A stretch of 12,541 nucleotides of DNA from Leyella stercorea (lineage in GTDB: Bacteria; Bacteroidota; Bacteroidia; Bacteroidales; Bacteroidaceae). The notes below the pieces were generated by a model, which saw nothing but the letters and a program-made list of their open reading frames with translations, was not told where the DNA came from and made no database searches. Made by a program: the position numbers and the translations under genes. The stretch lies in the NCBI RefSeq assembly GCF_019052365.1, contig NZ_JAHQUY010000078.1:1-12541 (forward strand), written 5' to 3'. Positions 6,826-12,541 of this stretch are shown here, in pieces. Numbering within the stretch: position 1 is the stretch's first letter; each line of letters opens with the position of its first letter.

Positions 6826-7860
6826 ATGAGTAAGATTACAGTAATCGGTGACACTTCCTCTGGGAAAACGTGCTTCTTGTACGCAATGTACAATTTTATA
6901 GCACAAGGTTATGTTGAAGGGTTCACTATGTCAGCAGCAAACGACGCACAAGATTCAGAGCTTCAAAGTATGTATGAGCTTCTTGAAAACAAGTCTTTGG
7001 GTAATGACCGATTCCCAAGTCCAAGCGCAAATCGTGAACCATACGATTTCTCATTACAGTATGGTTTTAAGGAAATCGCAGACTTCACGTGGGTTGATTA
7101 TCCTGGAGGATACATTAAAGGACAGGGTGATGGTGCTGAGGATTTTGTAGAAGACATTTCTTCTTCCGACGCATGGGTAATTTTCCTCGATGGAGAAAAA
7201 TTGTGCAACGCAATACTTGAGAAAGATTCTTTTAAGCAGAAGAAACTTTTGATGGATATTTGTGGTAAATACAATAAATTCATCGGGAAGAACAACAACT
7301 ACATTCCTTGTTCTGTGCCCATAATCGTAACAAAAAGTGACATACTCATCAATTCTCTAATTGACAATTATATTGCTTTAGGTAACAGTGAATCGGATGC
7401 TATCGAGAAGTCTGTTTTCGATGTAAATGAATCCGTAAAGAAAGGTTTAAGTGCTTTATTTGCAGATGCAAACGATTCTATAAAATCCATCTCCATTGTT
7501 ACGCTAGGTGACAGATTAAGTGATAATGGATATATGGGAGATTTGGATCCCACCAACATCGAATACCCTATAACTCTATCTATGCTTTCCATCCTCAAAC
7601 ATAGGTTTGATAACAAGTTCAGTCGTATATCTGAATTGAAGCAAATGATAGAAAAAGATGAGAAAAAATTCTTTAGTTCTAAAGCTCGTCGTGATGAATG
7701 GCAGGCTGAAATAGACAAAATTCGTCCACAACTTGGAGAGTGGCAAAGAATGGCTAATGCTATATTGTTAACGTTATCTGAATCAAAAAAGCTGTGGAAG
7801 AATGGAAATGAATACAACCTTATTGAGTATTATAAAAAAGAATTCTTAATAGATTTCTGA
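6826..7860 (+). CDS. P-loop GTPase 2 (TRAFAC-like, tandem pair)
   Basis: This 344-residue protein is a paralogue of GTPase 1, starting two bases after its stop. G1 is GDTSSGKTC at 8-16, G3 is WVDYPGG at 89-95 (D91, G94), and G4 is VTKSD at 168-172. The G5 loop is not clear. FLDGEKLCN at 120-128 matches FFDAEKLYN in GTPase 1. Residues 255-320 form a charged helical region (ISELKQMIEKDEKKFFSSKA, then RRDEWQAEIDKIRPQL), a probable coiled coil that could contact proteins A and B. The P-loop is closer to the GPxGSGKT form of bacterial TRAFAC GTPases than that of GTPase 1. Two different GTPases in tandem suggest a heterodimeric switch, like the double-GTPase proteins of conflict systems but split over two genes. 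That comparison is inference. Confidence 0.86.
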   Translation: MSKITVIGDTSSGKTCFLYAMYNFIAQGYVEGFTMSAANDAQDSELQSMYELLENKSLGNDRFPSPSANREPYDFSLQYGFKEIADFTWVDYPGGYIKGQGDGAEDFVEDISSSDAWVIFLDGEKLCNAILEKDSFKQKKLLMDICGKYNKFIGKNNNYIPCSVPIIVTKSDILINSLIDNYIALGNSESDAIEKSVFDVNESVKKGLSALFADANDSIKSISIVTLGDRLSDNGYMGDLDPTNIEYPITLSMLSILKHRFDNKFSRISELKQMIEKDEKKFFSSKARRDEWQAEIDKIRPQLGEWQRMANAILLTLSESKKLWKNGNEYNLIEYYKKEFLIDF

Positions 7861-7862
7861 TT

Positions 7863-8777
7863 ATGTTAGCTTCACCTATTTTAATATGCCGCACAAAATA
7901 TGTGGATTATCCAAATCCCGTGTTTTGCTCGCCTTCAAATGTCGATGACGAGGTTTTACGTAACCTGCATAACGATATAATAAAGGGCAATAATTTAAAG
8001 GTTATAGAAAAGCGTGAAAATAAAGTTTTCATAAGTACCACACAATGGATAATCATTGGCAAAGTAACGGAAATTTGCCAACTTGAAAAATCATTAGACA
8101 CAAGTTTAGACAAGGAAGAAGGGGGGCGATCCGCGTGGGGATTTGTCGGTGCCGTAATTTCAAGAAAAGATTACGTTGCAGAAAAAGATTTCCTTGACTT
8201 GCCTGATGATTATTATCTTCGTGCGTATAAAAAGTATCTCTATGACGAGCATTGGCTTGAAGAAGAAAAAGATTGTCATGTTCCGTATAGGTATGACGCC
8301 GTTGATGTACAGATGAAACGTATTCATGAACTTGATTTTTCAAGCATCGTTCAAAATAGAGATATTCCCATTTTCTCGGACACATTAAACGATAATGTTT
8401 TCGTTTTGGCAATTAAAGATACATTAGATGGTAAATGTGTTTCTTTCTGCTCCAACGAAGAGTTTAATGCAGCTGAGAATGTGTCAAAAGGAGTCTTGAC
8501 ATATACAACTGTCAGCGAACAAAGAATAAAAGGGCAAATAGAACACTATAAGCAACTTCAAAACGTGCAAAGACATTCTCAAAGCATTCATGCAAAAAGA
8601 GATTTTTATAGTGAACTTGTAAAATTATGCGAAGATTTTGGCTATAAACCTATTCTGACAGAGAACAAGAAATTTAAAGGCTATTTCATCCCTATAGAAC
8701 AAAAAGTTTGTATAGATGAGGATAAAAATAATATTTTCATAAAAAAATTAAAGAATTTTTTTGACAATGACAAATGA
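7863..8777 (+). CDS. Unrecognised 304-residue protein of the GTPase unit
   Basis: I recognise no family. The gene starts two bases after GTPase 2 and overlaps the protease gene by 11 bases, so it belongs to the unit. The N-terminal 140 residues look like an alpha/beta fold: strands VFIST and WIIIGKV, a GGRSAWGFVGAVI segment at 87-99, and a Tyr/Asp-rich stretch DLPDDYYLRAYKKYLYDEHW at 112-131. The second half (about 155-304) is mostly helical and lysine-rich, with no membrane segment or signal peptide. GTPase-associated proteins (GAP1-type) are the usual partners of TRAFAC GTPases in conflict operons, so this could be the GTPase regulator or adaptor. That rests on position alone. Confidence 0.7.
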   Translation: MLASPILICRTKYVDYPNPVFCSPSNVDDEVLRNLHNDIIKGNNLKVIEKRENKVFISTTQWIIIGKVTEICQLEKSLDTSLDKEEGGRSAWGFVGAVISRKDYVAEKDFLDLPDDYYLRAYKKYLYDEHWLEEEKDCHVPYRYDAVDVQMKRIHELDFSSIVQNRDIPIFSDTLNDNVFVLAIKDTLDGKCVSFCSNEEFNAAENVSKGVLTYTTVSEQRIKGQIEHYKQLQNVQRHSQSIHAKRDFYSELVKLCEDFGYKPILTENKKFKGYFIPIEQKVCIDEDKNNIFIKKLKNFFDNDK

Positions 8778-9621
8778 ATTCAACACTTTAGATGGAGACG
8801 CTGTTATAAATGGAAGCCCACATAATACTATATCTCCAAATCAAGGATTAGTGTTTACTGATGAAATGGTATTAAATGCCGTCCATCGTGCATGTGATTT
8901 CTTCGATATTCCAGAAGTACCAGTGATTAACGCTGAAAGAACATGTATGTGGCCGAATGGCACAACGACCTACGAAGACGATGTTTTCGGCTTCAACAGA
9001 GAACAACTACAAGAGTTAGGTGTATCGGGTGAAGACTCTCTTACACTCATATACACCCATGAATGCGCCCACCGCACTTTGCAAGGCTTTCATAACGATG
9101 CTTGGGAGGAAGAACTTGCATGTGATTTCTTCGCTGGACTTCACGCAGGAATGAAAGGTATCGACCTAAACAACTTCGAGGCTTCATTAGGTACAACTGA
9201 AGGAGGATCTACGCATCCTTGTGGTGCGTTACGAGCAGAATTTATAGAGTATGGCAAACAAGTGGCACAGGAAATGCACGGCCGTAACATAGAGCCAACT
9301 TATGATAACTGCATTGAACGCTTGAATCAACATTTGACCGATAAGCAAGAACTAATCGCAGAATACCGAAGCCGTATAGACCCTGACTTTGACCCAACTA
9401 AGCAGCCTATTGCCGAGGCAAAAGGTTTTGTCAACGATAAAGCATGGTATGAAAAACAGGCTCAAAACAATTTCGAAAATGCAAAATGGCACGAAAATGA
9501 AGCCGCAAAAGCAGCAGACAGAGGTGACCATGCCAAAGCGAAAGAGCATTTGCAAACAGCGCAGTCATACAACTCAAAGGGAAATGACTATCTGCGATCA
9601 GCTGGACAATGCACGAAATAA
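8767..9621 (+). CDS. HExxH zinc metallopeptidase-like protein (gluzincin type), candidate output of the unit
   Basis: ATG 8767 gives 284 residues and overlaps the previous gene by 11 bases. Residues 95-102, IYTHECAH, contain HExxH (H98, E99, H102). Fourteen residues on, E116-LACD120 matches the third-ligand ExxxD pattern of M48/ImmA-like gluzincins, and FFAG follows as in those families. The domain spans about residues 30-165. The C-terminal 80 residues are helical and charged with repeated Ala/Lys/Asn/His patterns (NFENAKWHENEAAKAADRGD). There is no signal peptide or membrane segment, so it should act in the cytosol. It is the last gene before the terminator and looks like the effector or processing enzyme. 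Possible substrates are the anti-sigma-like protein, or a cellular target if this is a defence system. Its GC content is higher than that of the GTPase genes (29 of 60 at 9181-9240). Confidence 0.78.
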   Translation: MTNEFNTLDGDAVINGSPHNTISPNQGLVFTDEMVLNAVHRACDFFDIPEVPVINAERTCMWPNGTTTYEDDVFGFNREQLQELGVSGEDSLTLIYTHECAHRTLQGFHNDAWEEELACDFFAGLHAGMKGIDLNNFEASLGTTEGGSTHPCGALRAEFIEYGKQVAQEMHGRNIEPTYDNCIERLNQHLTDKQELIAEYRSRIDPDFDPTKQPIAEAKGFVNDKAWYEKQAQNNFENAKWHENEAAKAADRGDHAKAKEHLQTAQSYNSKGNDYLRSAGQCTK

Positions 9622-9665
9622 AGATTACTGAGTACTGATAGAAATCCAATCAACATTGACTCTAT

Positions 9666-9694
9666 AAAAGCGGCGGGGAATCTCCGTCGCTTTT
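9666..9694 (+). terminator. Strong Rho-independent terminator after the eight-gene unit
   Basis: AAAAGCGGCGGG (9666-9677) pairs with TCCGTCGCTTTT (9683-9694) over 12 bp with two G-U pairs and a five-base loop. Its A-tract and T-tract make it usable in either direction. It lies 44 bases after the metallopeptidase stop and marks the end of the sigma/GTPase unit. Confidence 0.88.
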
Positions 9695-9748
9695 GTCTTT
9701 ATGAACAAAAGCACAAGAAAACATCATTGAAAACAACAACAATATATC

Positions 9749-10141
9749 ATGGCATCTATAACATCATACAAGAAAGAATATCGTACTCATTCGTTCTTCA
9801 ATGAAACTATTGCAGAATGGCCAAATATTGACAGAACCTGCAACGACTGTGTGAGTGTTGAAGTGGAAATGGTCTATGTCCGTTTCCACAGAGTACAGTT
9901 TTGCAAAAACATAAGTGGGCACGATTTGGAGGAAGAGTATGGTGACGATGACTTGGAATACTTTCTCACCATAGAAGGCAATGCTGTACAGAAACTCGCT
10001 GGCAAGTTCTCTGCCCGTGATGGCAAGACGCTGGCAAAGCGCATTGCAGAGCGATTCGCGCCCTATGGACAGTCGTCTTTTGATGAGATAAAGAAGTTCC
10101 TTGATAAGAAAGACATTGAATATTGTCAGTCAATGTATTGA
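9749..10141 (+). CDS. Hypothetical 130-residue protein
   Basis: It starts at ATG 9749, 55 bases after the terminator, in a region with no clear promoter. The protein is soluble with no signal peptide. Residues 1-85 look like mixed strands and helices with three cysteines (C31, C34, C52), the first two spaced CxxC. The acidic stretch EEEYGDDDLE is at 61-70, and residues 86-130 form a basic helical tail. No family is recognised. It is on the same strand as the DUF1232 and WG-repeat genes and 96 bases before the first of them, so it could belong to that group or stand alone. Confidence 0.62.
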   Translation: MASITSYKKEYRTHSFFNETIAEWPNIDRTCNDCVSVEVEMVYVRFHRVQFCKNISGHDLEEEYGDDDLEYFLTIEGNAVQKLAGKFSARDGKTLAKRIAERFAPYGQSSFDEIKKFLDKKDIEYCQSMY

Positions 10142-10237
10142 GTTTCCAGAAAGGGTGGAAGAAATAAAATCTTGTGTTAGTGATATAAATTCGCAACAAC
10201 TACACTCTATATCCATGTAAAACAAAAATTGGAAATT

Positions 10238-10600
10238 ATGAGTAAGATAATCAACTTCGACACTGAAGCACTTTGGACAAAAATAACAGATTGGAGTCGC
10301 AAGGCTGGTCGCATCACCACACGCCCTGTGATATTGTTATGGTATGTGATGGTCAGCAAGGATACGCCACGGTCGGACAAATTGCTGATATTTTCAGCGT
10401 TGTCCTACTTGGTACTACCAGTGGACTTGATTGATGCCAAACGGTTGCCTATTATCGGGTGGATGGACGAAGTGGTGTCACTGACTGTGGCTTACCAAAA
10501 GGTTTGCCGCCATATCACGCCAGAAATGGAGCGCAAAGCGGACTCGCTGCTTGACAGATGGTTTCCAGAATACACGCCATACGAATTGATCGAAGATTGA
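10238..10600 (+). CDS. DUF1232 (YkvA-like) membrane-associated protein
   Basis: ATG 10238 gives 120 residues; an upstream TTG at 10229 would add three. Residues 50-78 carry the DUF1232 hallmark: a hydrophobic SALSYLVLPVDLIDAKRLPI followed by IGWMDE. The preceding VILLWYVMVSKDTPRSDKLL segment is also typical. YkvA-type proteins are small, widespread and of unknown molecular function, with one or two hydrophobic helices that probably associate with membrane. The gene ends 6 bases before the WG-repeat gene. The pair looks like one translation unit. Confidence 0.86.
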   Translation: MSKIINFDTEALWTKITDWSRKAGRITTRPVILLWYVMVSKDTPRSDKLLIFSALSYLVLPVDLIDAKRLPIIGWMDEVVSLTVAYQKVCRHITPEMERKADSLLDRWFPEYTPYELIED

Positions 10601-10606
10601 AAGACA

Positions 10607-11779
10607 ATGAAGATGAAAGGGAAAGTAAGTTTTAAGATGTTCTTCACCATATTGGGAAGAGGCATTTGGCAGGTCGTCTGCTGGGTGGCTGGTATGTTTG
10701 GATATAACGACAAGTCAACCTATGGTAAAGTTGTGCGACGCATCTTCGCTGGCAGTGTAGCAATTGTAGCATTAGTCTTTGCCGCAGTGGCGGCATACGC
10801 TGGATATTCTGCTGTAAAGGAGGATATTCAAGAGAGAATATATCGCAAGTCGGAGTTGTCAGAGCGGCAACTAAGCCAGAATATCTCTTATATGCAGAAC
10901 TACTATACATGGCACGACTCCTATCTGTTCAATTATACGACAGGGAAGAAAATGCACGAGGGTAAGATAGCGTGGATAATACGTTCTGAGGATGACGATT
11001 CGTTGGCGGTATTCAGCGATGGCAAGAAGCGTGGCTACATCAATCGCTTTACTTGCGAGATACAGATACCTGCCGAGTATGATCATGCTTGGATATTCTC
11101 TGACGATGTGGCCTGTGTGCAGAAAGGCAACGTGGCGTCCTTTATTGATCACCAAGGCAATCAGATATGCGACAAACAGTTTGCGCCGCCAGTGTATAGG
11201 GGCTATGTGTTCTATAAAGGCTATTGCGCTGTCTCCTTGAAAGAAAATGACTGGGGACTTATCGACAAGGACGGCAGTTGGATGCTTGACGGACATGGCT
11301 ACGAGAATATCCGCCATGAGTTTCACGCAGGAAAGCACTATTGGGTGATAACCGCCCAAGACGGCAAAGAAGGTGTGCTAACTGAGATACTGGGTAGAAC
11401 CATGGAGATGTGGTATTCTAATATCGACTTTGACGAAACTGGCATCTACGCCACAGACAGCCAAGGTTGGCGCAAAAAGTACGACTTCGATGGTAAAGTG
11501 ATAGAGGACTTTGTGATGACAGATGTCGGCACGTTGGCTTACGATACGGATGTGCGTGATAAGAATGGCGAGACCATTACAAAACCGTCGCGCTGCTGGG
11601 CATATTTTGCCGATGACAATCATTGTGGTTTGATGTCGGATGACGGTAAGCCTCTCACACCCGCCATTTACACGGGCATTGAAGCCCTTTCGCCCAACCG
11701 TTTCCTCTGTCACCTCGCATGGAACGAAAAGGTAATGCTTGATGAGCAAGGACGGAAAGTAGAGAAAATAGAATTGTGA
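10607..11779 (+). CDS. Membrane-anchored WG-repeat protein
   Basis: This 390-residue protein has a basic N-terminus, a hydrophobic stretch at 13-32 and a strong membrane segment at about 46-68 (IFAGSVAIVALVFAAVAAYA), then an outer or inner domain rich in Trp, Tyr and Asp. WG repeats are visible: NDWGLIDKDGSWML, HCGLMSDDGKPLTPAIY, and degenerate copies such as ASFIDHQGNQICDKQF. Such repeats form propeller-like binding domains with unknown ligands. Membrane topology cannot be fixed from sequence. Two ATGs (10607 and 10613) are equally possible starts. GC content is about half (29 of 60 at 11221-11280), unlike the AT-rich GTPase genes. Cotranscription with the DUF1232 gene is likely. Confidence 0.83.
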   Translation: MKMKGKVSFKMFFTILGRGIWQVVCWVAGMFGYNDKSTYGKVVRRIFAGSVAIVALVFAAVAAYAGYSAVKEDIQERIYRKSELSERQLSQNISYMQNYYTWHDSYLFNYTTGKKMHEGKIAWIIRSEDDDSLAVFSDGKKRGYINRFTCEIQIPAEYDHAWIFSDDVACVQKGNVASFIDHQGNQICDKQFAPPVYRGYVFYKGYCAVSLKENDWGLIDKDGSWMLDGHGYENIRHEFHAGKHYWVITAQDGKEGVLTEILGRTMEMWYSNIDFDETGIYATDSQGWRKKYDFDGKVIEDFVMTDVGTLAYDTDVRDKNGETITKPSRCWAYFADDNHCGLMSDDGKPLTPAIYTGIEALSPNRFLCHLAWNEKVMLDEQGRKVEKIEL

Positions 11780-11797
11780 AATAGAAAAGTAGAAAAT

Positions 11798-11932
11798 ATG
11801 TACAGAGAACAAGATGCTATAACGATAGCAAATATGGAGTGTATGCTCACACAGAAGTTTGCTGATTTGGCAGACGAAGTAGAGCGCATAGTTCCTCTAT
11901 CGGGGAAATTTGAGCCCATATATGCCACTTGA
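11798..11932 (+). pseudogene. Truncated gene cut by transposase-related junction (first 44 codons)
   Basis: ATG 11798, 18 bases after the WG-repeat stop, opens a frame of 44 codons: a helical, acidic start (MYREQDAITIANMECMLTQK) that ends shortly after VPLSGKFEPIY. The last codons and the TGA at 11930-11932 fall where the sequence becomes the antisense of a transposase, so the gene appears cut at about 11925-11930. A short coiled-coil or DUF4298-like start is conceivable, but the piece is too short to identify. Confidence 0.5.
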
Positions 11933-12335
11933 TTTCAAGTCCGTGCTTCACCGCCCCTGCACATCCCGACCAGAACCGTCCGATATGAGGAGTCTTCTTC
12001 CCGGCCTTGCTGATATAGCATGGGTCTATGGCAATGGCAAGTAAGCCATCCATGTCCAACACACGCCTTGCAAGAGACAGGTTCAACAGAAGCCAATCGA
12101 TGCAGTCTTTCTTCTTGCGGTTGAAATTCTGACGATAGGTCTGCTCGCTGTGCTTGCCGTAGCGAGCCATCTGTGTGAAGTTTATCTTTCTGGGTAGAAT
12201 CATATATAAAGTCAGTATCTCGATGGGCAGAGTCTGGAAAGTTTTTGCTAACTTTGCACCAGATTCTTTCATTGATGTACGGATTGCATCCTTGAGAATC
12301 TCCTCATATTGGCTAAGTGGCTCTGAAATCATCAT
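11931..12335 (-). pseudogene. Truncated DDE-type transposase of an insertion sequence
   Basis: Read on the minus strand from ATG 12335 (a TTG seven codons upstream is an alternative), about 135 residues match the N-terminal half of a Bacteroidales IS transposase. Visible are an N-terminal helical region with LPIEILTLYMILPRKINFTQ, an HTH-like segment ARYGKHSEQTYRQNF, then LLAIAIDPCYISKAGKKTPH, where the aspartate of IDP is the likely first catalytic residue. The protein then ends at AVKHGLEI. The second catalytic Asp and the Glu are missing, because beyond 11931 the frame runs into antisense of the + strand gene. The element cannot move by itself. I cannot assign the IS family with confidence (IS4/IS1182-like is possible). 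Confidence 0.78.
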
Positions 12336-12356
12336 ACTTTTAAAGTCTTGAATCAA

Positions 12357-12541
12357 CTATAAAAGTACTGAAAATCAGACACTTGGTCAAATTTATTTAG
12401 TTGTATTTTGTTAATCAACTCGCTAATTTTCAAACAATTATGTGATTATTAACAGAGTATTGTTAAAGACAACACTCCTGATTCTCCATGGAGACAAATG
12501 ACATTAGAGACATCAAGATATAAATATGCTTGGGTTTCAAC
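12357..12541. other. AT-rich DNA upstream of the truncated transposase
   Basis: No gene, hairpin terminator or tRNA is seen in these 185 bases. They probably contain the 5' end of the insertion sequence and its terminal repeat, but with the other end of the element deleted no repeat pair can be recognised. Confidence 0.4.

Noticed and set aside
8121..8126. Run of six G in the 304-residue protein gene, a possible slippage site
   Set aside because: Six bases is short for phase variation, the frame is intact, and the run encodes an ordinary Gly-Gly-Arg.
10142..10237. TAAATTCG before the DUF1232 gene as a promoter -7 box
   Set aside because: One mismatch to TAnnTTTG and no -33 element at suitable spacing.
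11847..11930. Extension of the minus-strand transposase frame
   Set aside because: After AVKHGLEI the residues are antisense of the truncated + strand gene and do not resemble a transposase, so the frame is open by chance.
1..12541. CRISPR array, tRNA or rRNA genes
   Set aside because: No regularly spaced repeats, cloverleaf-like segments or conserved rRNA stretches were seen on either strand.

Overview
The window looks like accessory DNA from a gut-type Bacteroidales genome (Bacteroides, Parabacteroides, Phocaeicola or Prevotella relative). The evidence is an UpxY-type NusG-like antiterminator, which is known from Bacteroidales capsule loci, a promoter -7 box of the Bacteroidetes form TAnnTTTG, moderate to low GC, and few Shine-Dalgarno sites. 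I cannot name the species.

Left part (1-2427) is the front end of a capsule-type locus that has lost its capsule genes. It holds the C-terminus of a tyrosine recombinase, a small HTH protein directly behind it, a hairpin terminator, a 757-base gene-free stretch with a promoter, short TAATCGAG repeats and a leader with a terminator-like hairpin, and then upxY. No upxZ or glycan gene follows. Instead there is an N-terminal stump of a DUF445 membrane protein that breaks near base 2376.

Centre (2424-9694) is one tightly packed unit of eight same-strand genes that ends in a strong hairpin terminator: a sigma-70/ECF-like factor, an acidic anti-sigma-like protein, two homologous coiled-coil proteins, two homologous P-loop GTPases, an unrecognised 304-residue protein and a HExxH metallopeptidase-like protein. 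Gaps run from 2 to 7 bases or the genes overlap. My reading, which is inference, is a self-regulated GTPase switch with a protease as output. It resembles in logic the GTPase-centred conflict systems described in bacteria, but I recognise no named system with this gene set. This is the most interesting part of the window.

Right part (9749-11932) is a second same-strand group: an unknown 130-residue protein, a DUF1232 (YkvA-like) protein, a membrane-anchored WG-repeat protein and the first 44 codons of another gene. That last gene is cut at about 11930, where it meets a truncated DDE transposase on the minus strand. The last 200 or so bases are AT-rich DNA upstream of the transposase. The window thus has visible scars at 2376 and 11930, consistent with a cassette island in a plastic capsule-type region.
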